From Gemmatimonas phototrophica (lineage in GTDB: Bacteria > Gemmatimonadota > Gemmatimonadetes > Gemmatimonadales > Gemmatimonadaceae), in NCBI RefSeq assembly GCF_000695095.2, contig NZ_CP011454.1, positions 3,472,001-3,536,000 of the forward strand: 64,000 bases of DNA, in the 5' to 3' direction. The position numbers and the translations under genes were made by a program. Shown one piece after another: positions 1 to 7,560 of this stretch. Numbering within the stretch: the first letter of the stretch is position 1; every line of letters begins with the position of its first letter. Below the pieces are notes generated by a model. It ran no database searches. It was not told where the DNA came from and worked only from the letters and a program-made list of their open reading frames with translations.

Positions 1-511
1 TCTCCACCACGAAGCCTCGCGGTGAGAGGGTCTCCATCATCTGCTGCCGAATGGCCTGCTCGATGCCCGTACGGGTACCCGAGTGCATGTCCTTGGCCAT
101 ATAGCGCGCCGAGACATCGGCCGCGGCAGAGCGGAACACCGGAATAATGACATCGTCTTCGTAGCTCACACCGCTCGTTTCGAGGATCTGGCGGATGTTT
201 TCCGTTTTCGCGCGATAGAGAATGGATACTTCCGCCGCCACATTGAGCCCTTCCTTGGACGGCATCTCAAGACGCACCTCGCGATTGACCACACGTGCCG
301 GCACGCGCAGCACCGAGTTGATGCCGGGAATGACGAACTGGGCACCGGGCTGCAGCGGGCCGCTGGAGATCCGCCCGAAGCTGGTCTTTACCCCGATTTC
401 ATCCTGACGGATGGTGGCGCAGGCCGTCAGCAGTGGCACCGCACAGAACGCGAGCGCAGTGGCGCGGTAAGCCGTTGGGAATCGGCGGGAGGAGACACGG
501 GTCGCATGCAT
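1..511 (-). CDS. SPFH/prohibitin-domain lipoprotein (3' end outside window)
   Basis: The reading frame opens at the ATG complementary to 509-511 and runs off the left edge, so only about 170 N-terminal residues are visible. It begins with a signal sequence ending in a lipobox (LLTAC), then Cys-Ala-Thr-Ile, so I predict a lipid-anchored protein. The following stretch (GVKTSFGRISSGPLQPGAQF, then RVVNREVRLEMPSKEGLNV) is characteristic of the SPFH/band-7 (prohibitin-like) domain, a membrane-associated scaffold. Most bacterial SPFH proteins use an N-terminal transmembrane helix; here the anchor looks like a lipoprotein. The partner and exact role cannot be read from the fragment. Confidence 0.8.
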   Translation of the reverse strand, partial: MHATRVSSRRFPTAYRATALAFCAVPLLTACATIRQDEIGVKTSFGRISSGPLQPGAQFVIPGINSVLRVPARVVNREVRLEMPSKEGLNVAAEVSILYRAKTENIRQILETSGVSYEDDVIIPVFRSAAADVSARYMAKDMHSGTRTGIEQAIRQQMMETLSPRGFVVE

Positions 512-886
512 GGCAAGAGCTCCAGGATGTGCGAAGTGCGAGCGCTTCGCGTCTTCCCTCGGACGGGACTGCACGGTCGTGCAAGGTCCGATAGGTCGCG
601 AAGGTCTCGCACAGGCCACAGTGGTGGCCCCAGCCGATCCGTGCGCACTCGCGGGCGCAGTCTTGGCGAATCGGTCGCACCTGCAGCCGGTCCACGTCAG
701 CAGGCGGCGCTACTCCCCTTCTGAATAGAGCGTAAGCATCCACATTGCATTGTCCCAATCGAATGTTTTGATGTGATGCATAGGTTTTGCCGATGCGTCT
801 CCGCCTGGCCCTGCCCCCTCCATCTTTTGTGGCAGTCGCCGCACGTTCGCCAAGTTTCCCGGTTCCGCGAGCCATATGTGGGCTAT
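512..886. other. Intergenic region between divergent genes
   Basis: No gene with convincing codon usage or homology is seen in the stretch between the divergent SPFH lipoprotein and the acetyltransferase-aminotransferase gene. It contains two small inverted repeats that could be 5'-leader hairpins or protein sites: TGCACG-GT-CGTGCA at 570-583 and GGCCAC-AGTG-GTGGCC at 614-629. An AT-richer part near 725-790 may hold the minus-strand promoter, but I cannot place its boxes with confidence. Confidence 0.4.
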
Positions 887-904
887 ATCCGTCACGTGAC
901 GGAT
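887..904. promoter_or_regulatory. 18-bp perfect palindrome, candidate operator
   Basis: ATCCGTCACGTGACGGAT is a perfect 18-bp inverted repeat centred on CACGTG. It ends directly upstream of a possible -35 element (TTGCGA, 906-911) of the gene starting at 939. Perfect palindromes of this length at a -35 box are typical of dimeric regulator sites. No regulator gene adjoins it, so the binding protein is unknown. Confidence 0.55.
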
Positions 905-905
905 G

Positions 906-938
906 TTGCGATGCGCTCCGGCCGGGCATAATTGCCGT
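906..938 (+). promoter_or_regulatory. Predicted leaderless promoter
   Basis: CATAAT at 927-932 matches five of six bases of the sigma-70 type -10 consensus and is followed by exactly six bases before the ATG at 939. Transcription would therefore start at or next to the start codon. No Shine-Dalgarno sequence is present. A weak -35 (TTGCGA, 906-911) lies 15 bp upstream of the -10 box. Confidence 0.5.
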
Positions 939-2630
939 ATGAACATGCCCCTTTCCGGAACGGTGAGACTGGCGACCCCGGCCGACCACGAGGCCATTCA
1001 TCGCCTGAACTACCGCACATTCGTCGAGGAAATCCCTCAGCATGCGCCCAACACAGCGCACCGCCTGGTAGATCGTTTCCACGACGAGAACGTGTACGCG
1101 GTCTATGAGGTGGGCGGCGAGGTGGTCGGTATGGTGACCGGCCGTGCCCAGCGCCCATTCTCGCTCGACCAGAAGCTCGGCGCCATCGACCAGTGGCTGC
1201 CGCCGGGGTGCACGCCCGTGGAGATCCGGTTGCTGGCCGTGGAACCGGCGTTCCGGGCCACCAGAGTGTTCGTGCGATTGGCGCAGTTCATCACCGCACA
1301 CTTCATGCAGCGCGGCTTTGATGCGGCCGTCATCTCCGGCACCACCCGCCAGCTGGCGCTCTACCACCATATGGGATTTACCCCTTTTGGCCCGCGTATT
1401 GGCTCAGACGACGCCCAGTACCAGCCGATGGTCATAACCCAGGCGCAGGTGCAGCAGTGGCCACCGGCGCTCATGGTCACAGGTCACCGCCCGGTGCGTG
1501 GCGGCAACTTCCAGACGGGTCCGGTAGGTATGAAGCCTGCCGTCCAGGCCGCCATGAATGCGTCAGCCCTGTCGCACCGGGCAGACGCGTTCATGGCGCA
1601 GTACCGCGAGGTGCAGACACAGCTGTGCACCATGACGCAGGCTCGGCACGCCACCCTGCTCCTTGGTTCGGGGACGTTGGCCAATGACGTGGTGGGTGCG
1701 CAGTTGCTGCAGCTGGATAGCCGTGGCGTGATTGTCAGCAATGGTGAGTTTGGTGAACGGCTCGTGGATCATGCCACGCGACTTGGCCTGCCCCATACGG
1801 TGGTGAGGGCGCCGTGGGGGGCAGCGCTGGATTTCGATGCGGTGGACGCGGCCATGATCACGACTCGCGCCCAGTGGCTGTGGGCGGTGCATACGGAAAC
1901 CAGCACCGGCGTGGTGAATGATCTCGATCTGCTGCGCACGCTGGCGCAACGGCATCGGGCCCGCCTGGCCCTCGACGCCGTGAGTAGTGTAGGGGCTCTC
2001 CCGATACGTCTCGATGGGGTCTGGTGTGCCAGCGCGGTGAGTGGCAAGGCGCTGGCGTCATTTCCAGGAGTGGCCGTGGTGTTGTACGAGGAGCTGCCGG
2101 CAACACCGCCTGTGCGGGTCCCCCGCTACCTCGATCTCCACCTCGCCGCTGCCAGCGACGGCGTCCCTTTCACGCAATCGTCCAATCTGCTCAATGCACT
2201 GCATGCCAGTCTCACCAGCACCGACTGGCCCACCCGCATCGCACAGCGACGGCGCGATGGGCGCTGGCTGCGCGAGGCGCTGGCGCAGCGGGGGCTGCAC
2301 ACGCTCGCCGCTCAGGACTGCGCGTCGCCCATCGTTCACACGATCCCGCTCCCCCCAACCGTGTCCGCGCAGCTGGTCGGGCTGACGCTACGGCAACAGC
2401 AGTGGCATGTAGGGTTCGAGAGTGCCTACCTGCGAGCGCGTAATTGGCTGCAACTGTGCCTCATGGGGGAATACGAGGACGCATCGCTGCGGGCACTCCC
2501 CAGTGCCGTATCCACGGCCACCGCGCATGTCACCCGATCCGCCAACGGGTCGTCAGGCGCGGGAGAGTTCCCGCAGCACGAGGCGGGTCACTTTTCGCAC
2601 CATTTCGTCCACGGGCGCGCTCTCGTCTGA
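939..2630 (+). CDS. Fusion protein: GNAT acetyltransferase + class V aminotransferase
   Basis: A 563-residue protein with two enzyme-like halves. Residues about 5-165 resemble a GNAT N-acyltransferase (NYRTFVEEIPQH; then VEIRLLAVEPAFRATRVF and ALYHHMGFTPFG), although the acetyl-CoA loop is degenerate. Residues about 180-525 are a PLP-dependent class V aminotransferase of the alanine-glyoxylate/PhnW type: GSGTLAND, ETSTGVVND, LALDAVSSVG and SGKALASFPG, where Lys370 should carry PLP. The ATG at 939 is chosen because a -10 box lies six bases upstream; an in-frame TTG at 903 would place the start inside the operator. The last 78 bases overlap the convergent hemA. The substrate is unknown; joint transamination and acylation of one metabolite is an inference. 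Confidence 0.8.
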   Translation: MNMPLSGTVRLATPADHEAIHRLNYRTFVEEIPQHAPNTAHRLVDRFHDENVYAVYEVGGEVVGMVTGRAQRPFSLDQKLGAIDQWLPPGCTPVEIRLLAVEPAFRATRVFVRLAQFITAHFMQRGFDAAVISGTTRQLALYHHMGFTPFGPRIGSDDAQYQPMVITQAQVQQWPPALMVTGHRPVRGGNFQTGPVGMKPAVQAAMNASALSHRADAFMAQYREVQTQLCTMTQARHATLLLGSGTLANDVVGAQLLQLDSRGVIVSNGEFGERLVDHATRLGLPHTVVRAPWGAALDFDAVDAAMITTRAQWLWAVHTETSTGVVNDLDLLRTLAQRHRARLALDAVSSVGALPIRLDGVWCASAVSGKALASFPGVAVVLYEELPATPPVRVPRYLDLHLAAASDGVPFTQSSNLLNALHASLTSTDWPTRIAQRRRDGRWLREALAQRGLHTLAAQDCASPIVHTIPLPPTVSAQLVGLTLRQQQWHVGFESAYLRARNWLQLCLMGEYEDASLRALPSAVSTATAHVTRSANGSSGAGEFPQHEAGHFSHHFVHGRALV

Positions 2631-3689
2631 GGTGGCCACGGCAAGCGCCTGCTCTTCCAACGCCCCCAGCCGGGCGCCAAGGTGATGGCGATGGGTGGCT
2701 CGGGCATAGCGCGCGAGCTCCTGCTGCAAGGCCACCGCTGCTCGCCGGTGACGGGCTTCATGCAGCGCGCGCCACTGCGCACGATGAACCTCCGCACCAC
2801 GCTGGGTCTCGAGCGCTGCCAAGGTCACGAGGTCGACCTGCGGCGCGGCAAACGCGGAGTGCACGGCGGCCGGCACGCCGAGATCGATCCACACCGCCGA
2901 CGTGTAGCGCGTCGGCAGGGTGTCTTCAAACCCGGCCGACACCAGAGGCGAAGTCACGTGCACGGCGAAAACCACGGCATCCGCGCTGCGTATCGCGCCC
3001 TCGCGATCGCCCCAGGGCACCACCGGACACTGGTACGCCGCCGCCAAAGTGGCGGCCCGGGTATCGGTCCGGCTGGTGACTGAAACCATGGCTCCCGGAA
3101 TGGGGCGAGTACGCAGCACTTGAAGCACTCCGCGGGCGGCGTCGCCAGAGCCAAGCACCAGAACGCGTGAGGGATTGCCCAATTGTGCCGACAGTCGCTC
3201 GTGCACCAGTTCGCCGAGGGAGGCGTCGGCATCCGTGCCCATGTCGGCTCGAATGTGGCGTGCCGCATCAATGGCCTGGCGGAACGCCCCATCAATCGGA
3301 CCGCGGCTTGTTCCCGCGCTTTGCGCAAGCATCCACGCGCGGCGGATCTGACCAAGGATCTCCGGTTCTCCGAAACGCGCTGACTTCATGCCTGCCGCCA
3401 CGGCAAACAAATGACGGACGGCAAGATCGGCGTCGGCGCGTTCGAACTTCAAGTCATCGGTGCGCCCATCGCGCAGCAGCTCGGCAAACCATTCATGCAA
3501 CTCCCCGTCACCCCACCAGTACAACTCAGTGCGATGACAGGTACTCACGATCACCGCCGACACATTTCGGCGCTGGAGCTCGGCAAGCGCCCCGGTGAGG
3601 CGCTCATGTGACAGTCGGACGCGCCCCACGAGATCGGCTGGATTGGCCTCGTGCGTACACCCGACGACATGAAACGGGAGGAGGAACAT
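2553..3689 (-). CDS. hemA: Glutamyl-tRNA reductase
   Basis: Catalyses the first committed step of C5-pathway tetrapyrrole synthesis, NADPH-dependent reduction of glutamyl-tRNA to glutamate-1-semialdehyde. The 378-residue protein carries the catalytic-Cys motif as STCHRTE (Cys51), the family block GEPEILGQIRRAW (from residue 107) and a Rossmann NADPH site VLVLGSGDAARG (about 176-187). The usual STCNRTE asparagine is histidine here. The protein is shorter than the roughly 420 residues usual for the family because the dimerisation tail is reduced. It lies 44 bp downstream of hemH on the same strand, a probable two-gene haem operon, and its 3' end overlaps the preceding convergent gene by 78 bases. 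Confidence 0.93.
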   Translation of the reverse strand: MFLLPFHVVGCTHEANPADLVGRVRLSHERLTGALAELQRRNVSAVIVSTCHRTELYWWGDGELHEWFAELLRDGRTDDLKFERADADLAVRHLFAVAAGMKSARFGEPEILGQIRRAWMLAQSAGTSRGPIDGAFRQAIDAARHIRADMGTDADASLGELVHERLSAQLGNPSRVLVLGSGDAARGVLQVLRTRPIPGAMVSVTSRTDTRAATLAAAYQCPVVPWGDREGAIRSADAVVFAVHVTSPLVSAGFEDTLPTRYTSAVWIDLGVPAAVHSAFAAPQVDLVTLAALETQRGAEVHRAQWRALHEARHRRAAVALQQELARYARATHRHHLGARLGALEEQALAVATSDESAPVDEMVRKVTRLVLRELSRA

Positions 3690-3733
3690 GAGTGATAGTC
3701 GGTGCGTGGCTCAGCAGGCGTCGTTCGCAGGAT

Positions 3734-4942
3734 TCAGCGACGACCCGCCAGCTCCACGGCCGACGCACTCCCTGGCGTGCACACCGTAGCGGGGTTGGCG
3801 CTCGCCGTTGTACCAGCCACTCTCGACGGAACGCCTCGGCATGCGGTGTTCACACATCCGGGGCACTTCTGCCGATACTGCGTGCTCCAGGGCGCACCGG
3901 CCTGCAGATGTTCGTACACGATGTCGGCCAGCGCATCCAGAAACTCCGGACGGGCGTTGAGAGCGGGTGCTCGCTTGAAGCCTGGCATGCCCAGCTTGTG
4001 CGCGAGTTCGGCGTACTCGATATCGAGCTCGGACAACGTCTCGATGTGATCACTGGTAAAGGCAATGGGCACCACGAGTACGTTTTTCTGCCCACGCTTG
4101 GCCAGCTGTTCAATGACCGTTTCCGTGCTGGGCCCCAGCCACCGCACGGGCCCCACTTCGGACTGGTAGGTCACCATGTGCGGATTGCGCAATCCAATAG
4201 CCTGCACCACTCGGCTCACCGTCGCCGAGATCTCGGACGGGTAGGCGTCGCCACGGTCAATGACCGACAGCGGGAGGGAATGCGCACTGAACATGACCAG
4301 GACGTCGTCGCGCTCTTCTGCCGGAAATTCGTCCAGCCCGTCTTCCACGGCGCTGGCCATGGAGCTCACGAACCCGGGATGCTCTCCCCAGCGATCAATC
4401 AGGCTCCACTCGAAGGCATCCTTGAGCCCCGTGCGCTCGGCGGCGCGCCAGAGATCATTGAGACTGGACCCTGTGGTGGAGCACGACCACTGCGGGTACT
4501 GCGTAAAGGCAATCGCACGCGTGATGCCATCCGCCTTCATGGCCTGCAGCGCATCATCGGCAAACGGTGGCGCATAGCGGAAGGCCACGTAGAACTTGTG
4601 CGGCGCCGACTCCGGCGACATCTCGTCGAGCCGACGGCACATGGCTTCACCTTGCGCTTCGGTCCACTTGAGAATGGGAGACCCTCCACCAATGGCATCG
4701 TACAGCTTGCGCACTTTGGGCGCGCGCCGGGTGGCGATGAACTTGCCGAGGTAATCCTGAAACGGTAGCTGAATGATTTCGCGATCAGCAAACAGGCGGA
4801 GCAGAAACGGCTCCACCTGATCGAGCGTCGCGGGACCACCGAGATTCATCATCACGATGCCGGTTCCGCCAGCGGGGCGCGGGGCCGCGCCGGCCGAGGG
4901 GGCGGCGGGGCGGCGGAAGGGGAGTACGTCGGAAGGCGTCAT
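3734..4942 (-). CDS. hemH: Ferrochelatase, predicted [2Fe-2S] type
   Basis: Inserts Fe2+ into the porphyrin ring in the last step of haem synthesis. From the ATG at 4942 the protein has 402 residues. It shows the family blocks MMNLGGPATLDQV, YPQWSCSTTGSS and the metal/proton histidine in FSAHSLP (His221). A C-terminal CPGCVNTAC (Cys360, 363, 368) plus Cys154 in the YPQWSC motif reproduce the four cysteines that bind a [2Fe-2S] cluster in animal ferrochelatases. A GTG at 4996 could add 18 residues, but no ribosome site supports either start. It is the upstream gene of the hemH-hemA pair. Confidence 0.93.
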   Translation of the reverse strand: MTPSDVLPFRRPAAPSAGAAPRPAGGTGIVMMNLGGPATLDQVEPFLLRLFADREIIQLPFQDYLGKFIATRRAPKVRKLYDAIGGGSPILKWTEAQGEAMCRRLDEMSPESAPHKFYVAFRYAPPFADDALQAMKADGITRAIAFTQYPQWSCSTTGSSLNDLWRAAERTGLKDAFEWSLIDRWGEHPGFVSSMASAVEDGLDEFPAEERDDVLVMFSAHSLPLSVIDRGDAYPSEISATVSRVVQAIGLRNPHMVTYQSEVGPVRWLGPSTETVIEQLAKRGQKNVLVVPIAFTSDHIETLSELDIEYAELAHKLGMPGFKRAPALNARPEFLDALADIVYEHLQAGAPWSTQYRQKCPGCVNTACRGVPSRVAGTTASANPATVCTPGSASAVELAGRR

Positions 4943-5020
4943 GCAGTGTAGTCTCGACAGGTGCACGCCAGCATTCCATTCCGTGGAGATACGCACCCAC
5001 CCCCGTACTCTTACCTACCG

Positions 5021-5416
5021 TGAGATCTGAGAGGTGAGACCGCCGATGCGGGAGGTAGAGGTGAGAGCGTTGGGAGTCGCGAGGTGCGATGGAGATCGAG
5101 TGTGAGAGGCCCGATGAAAGCGAGTTGAGAGGTACGAGTGCTGGCGTCCGCTTGTAACAGCGCGGACGGCCGCTATAGCAGCGGCGTCCGGGGGGTACGA
5201 CGGCGTGCCGGGGGGTGGCAGCGGCGTCCGGGGGGTAACAGCGACGTCCGGGGGGGAGCAGTGTCCGTGTGGGGCACTCGCGCGCGGACGAAGTGCTCGG
5301 ACCTCGCATCGTCGTGTTTATCTCGACACTCTCACCGTCGATATCCATCACACGTTCGCGAATCAGACCTCGGGACATCTGATTCGCGACTCTGAGCGCT
5401 CAGATCATAGATCTCA
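5021..5416. repeat. LIR-A dispersed long inverted repeat, copy 1
   Basis: Fills the gap between the hemH start and the penicillin-binding protein stop; outer TGAGATCT (5021-5028) is mirrored by AGATCTCA (5409-5416). It shares with the two other copies a left block CGAGGTGCGATGG (from 5080), the 17-mer CGAGTGCTGGCGTCCGC (5135-5151), a core hairpin GGACGGCCGCT...CAGCGGCGTCC (5164-5189) and a right block ending TCGATATCCATC (near 5349). It is the most rearranged copy: it contains a 20-bp tandem array and a perfect 12-bp hairpin TCGCGAATCAGA / TCTGATTCGCGA (5356-5367, 5378-5389), then a palindrome CTGAGCGCTCAG (5392-5403). No coding capacity is apparent. Confidence 0.75.
5181..5260. repeat. 20-bp tandem repeat inside LIR-A copy 1
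   Basis: Four consecutive units with an exact 20-bp period begin at 5181, 5201, 5221 and 5241. The type unit is GCGGCGTCCGGGGGGTAACA, and the units differ at only a few positions. The unit is derived from the right half of the LIR-A core hairpin, so the core seems to have been amplified in this copy only. The other two copies carry a single core. Confidence 0.8.
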
Positions 5417-7498
5417 GTACCCGATGGGCCCGACGCGGAAGAGGCTGAGTGGCCATGCCAGTGCTCCCGGTTCGGTGCCAATGAGGAACCACTCGGTATA
5501 GCGGCGGTCGGTTGGCGTTTTGGCGTCGGCGACCTGGCCATTGGCACGGTCGATCTCCACCGCGACGACCCCCGGCGGCGCGGTCCAGCTGCCTGCCGAA
5601 CGGGACTCGTAGGCAGCCGCAATAATGCGGCCGGCAATGGGCGCGGCGAGCGTTCCGCCGGCGGCACCGGGGGCTATCATGGCGGGCTTATCGAAGCCCA
5701 GCCATACGCCAGTCACCAGCTCTGGCGTCATGCCCACAAACCAGACGTCGGTGTTGTCGTTGGTGGTGCCTGTTTTGCCGGCAACGGGTACGCGGGCGGG
5801 CACGAGACGGCGCAGTGCCGTCGCGGTACCTCGCTCCACCACGTCTTTCAGCATGTCACGCATGATGAACGCCACGCGCGGGTCCATGGCGGGGCGCATC
5901 GCGGCGCCCTGCGGGGCGAAGACCGTGCGACCGGTGCGATCCTCGACTTTGAGAATGAAACGCGGATCCACCGAGACGCCGCCGTTGTCGAACGACGCAT
6001 AGGCGGCCACAAAGTCGAGCGGCTGCACGACACTTGCTCCCAACGCACTGGAGGGATACGAGGCAATGGGCGCCCGCAGCCCCGCCCGTCGGGCCAGTGC
6101 AATCACGCTGTCCATGCCAACGGACAGTGCCAGCTGCACGGCCACCGGATTGCGTGAACGCGTAAGCGCTTCGCGCACGGTGAGCGCGCCGAGAAACTCG
6201 TTGTCGGCGTTGTCGGGCGAATACACTTGACCGTTCTCCAGCCGGATACGCAACGCGGTGTCGGCCACCATGCTACTGGCCGTGAGCCCCTGCGACATGG
6301 CTTGCGCGTACACGAATGCCTTGAAGCTCGATCCCGGCTGACGGTTCCCGTCGACCGCGCGATTGAAGCTGGAGCGAGCGTAGTCACGGCCCCCCACCAG
6401 CGCCCGCACTTCGCCGCTGGTGGGATCAAGCACGACGACCGCCCCCTCCAGGCAGGCATCCACCCTGGGCGTTCGGGCCTTGGCTGGAGTGGGCGCCGGT
6501 GCCGTGAGCTTGGCGCACTGCTGACCGCGAAAGCCCGGCCGCTGTTCAATCTCATCCAGCCCCGCCGACAAGGCCTGCTGCGCTGATCGCTGCAGCGCCG
6601 GATCGATGGAGGTGTGAATGCGATAGCCGCCGTTCATGATGGGTACGCCCCCCCGCTCTGCCTGCACCTTCACCACATCGGTGACCCAGGGCGCCAGCTT
6701 CTCCAAGCGGCTCACCGTTTTCACGGGTTCCTTCTGCGCCGCGCTGGCTTGTGCCGGTGTGATGTACTGCTGCTCGGCCATCAGAGCCAGCACCGTATTG
6801 CGTCGCTCGCGATTGCGATCGGGATAGCGCGACGGATCGTACTGCACAGGGCTCTTGGGCATACTGGCCAACGACGCCGCTTCGGCCAACGTCAGCTCGG
6901 AAGCGCCTTTGCCAAAGTACTGACGCGCCGCCATTTCGATGCCGTACGCCCCACGCCCGAACGAGATCTGATTCAGGAAGGCTTCGAGAATCTGTTCCTT
7001 GCTGTAGCGACGCTCCATTTCGCGCGCCGCCTGCTGCTCGCGCAGCTTGCGCCCCGGCGACCGGTCGCGCCGGTCAATGACATCAGGGTGCATGTTGCCC
7101 ACCAGCAACTGGGTAATGGTGCTGGCCCCGCGCAGGTTGCCCTTGGTCACGGCATCCTTGAGCGCGCCGGCCACCCCCACCAGATCCACGCCATCGTGCT
7201 GATAGAACCGCTTGTCTTCCACCGCGATGAACGCCTGCCCCACGTACTTGGGAAGGGTGCGCAGCGCCACGTTGAGACGCCGTTCCCGCCCCAGTTCGCC
7301 AATGACCGAACCGTCCCGTCCCAACACCAGGGTAACCTGGGGAGGCGTGATGATCGTCCAGGGTTCACCGGTGCTTGTCCCACCGGCCTGTTGGGCGGAG
7401 ACGGCGGACGCAGCGGGCCCCGAGAGGGCGGCCAGCAGCACGACGACAGACGGCAGGAACGACAGGTTGGCAGAGGGCAGGACAGGCGCGTAGGTCAT
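5414..7498 (-). CDS. Class A penicillin-binding protein (peptidoglycan glycosyltransferase/transpeptidase)
   Basis: Bifunctional peptidoglycan synthase of 694 residues with an N-terminal signal/anchor helix (about 14-36). The GT51 glycosyltransferase domain shows EDKRFYQHDGVD (catalytic Glu94), RGASTITQ and FLNQISFGRGAYGIEMAA. The transpeptidase domain has the three penicillin-binding motifs in order: GSSFK (near residue 390), SRN and AGKTGTT (near 571). The glycosyltransferase motif reads TITQLL rather than the usual TITQQL. TAGAAT lies exactly six bases before the ATG, so the mRNA may be leaderless. It is divergent from nadE and its stop codon touches LIR-A copy 1. Confidence 0.92.
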   Translation of the reverse strand: MTYAPVLPSANLSFLPSVVVLLAALSGPAASAVSAQQAGGTSTGEPWTIITPPQVTLVLGRDGSVIGELGRERRLNVALRTLPKYVGQAFIAVEDKRFYQHDGVDLVGVAGALKDAVTKGNLRGASTITQLLVGNMHPDVIDRRDRSPGRKLREQQAAREMERRYSKEQILEAFLNQISFGRGAYGIEMAARQYFGKGASELTLAEAASLASMPKSPVQYDPSRYPDRNRERRNTVLALMAEQQYITPAQASAAQKEPVKTVSRLEKLAPWVTDVVKVQAERGGVPIMNGGYRIHTSIDPALQRSAQQALSAGLDEIEQRPGFRGQQCAKLTAPAPTPAKARTPRVDACLEGAVVVLDPTSGEVRALVGGRDYARSSFNRAVDGNRQPGSSFKAFVYAQAMSQGLTASSMVADTALRIRLENGQVYSPDNADNEFLGALTVREALTRSRNPVAVQLALSVGMDSVIALARRAGLRAPIASYPSSALGASVVQPLDFVAAYASFDNGGVSVDPRFILKVEDRTGRTVFAPQGAAMRPAMDPRVAFIMRDMLKDVVERGTATALRRLVPARVPVAGKTGTTNDNTDVWFVGMTPELVTGVWLGFDKPAMIAPGAAGGTLAAPIAGRIIAAAYESRSAGSWTAPPGVVAVEIDRANGQVADAKTPTDRRYTEWFLIGTEPGALAWPLSLFRVGPIGY

Positions 7499-7560
7499 AG
7501 GGGAATTCTACACGGCGCCGGTGGGACCGGTCCGGGCGGTTCCCCCATTATCATTCCGGG
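7499..7560. promoter_or_regulatory. Divergent back-to-back promoters with central palindrome
   Basis: Only 62 bp separate two divergent start codons. On the minus strand TAGAAT (7510-7505) precedes the penicillin-binding protein ATG by six bases. On the plus strand TATCAT (7549-7554) precedes the nadE ATG by six bases. Between the two -10 boxes lies the perfect palindrome GGACCGGTCC (7524-7533), where both -35 regions should be. One regulator bound there could control both genes; that is inference. Confidence 0.55.

Noticed and set aside
399-1370. Long minus-strand open frame (323 codons) opposite the acetyltransferase half of the fusion gene
   Set aside because: Runs across a regulatory palindrome and a well-supported coding region; composition is typical of antisense frames in GC-rich DNA and no domain is visible.
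5181-5260. Possible CRISPR array
   Set aside because: Units are contiguous 20-mers without spacers, and no cas genes are present.
5138-5395. Short plus-strand frames inside LIR-A copies sharing a SRHSHRRYPSH-like peptide (also 15003-15356)
   Set aside because: Peptide similarity only reflects the shared repeat; no ribosome site, and the frames differ in length and are not maintained.
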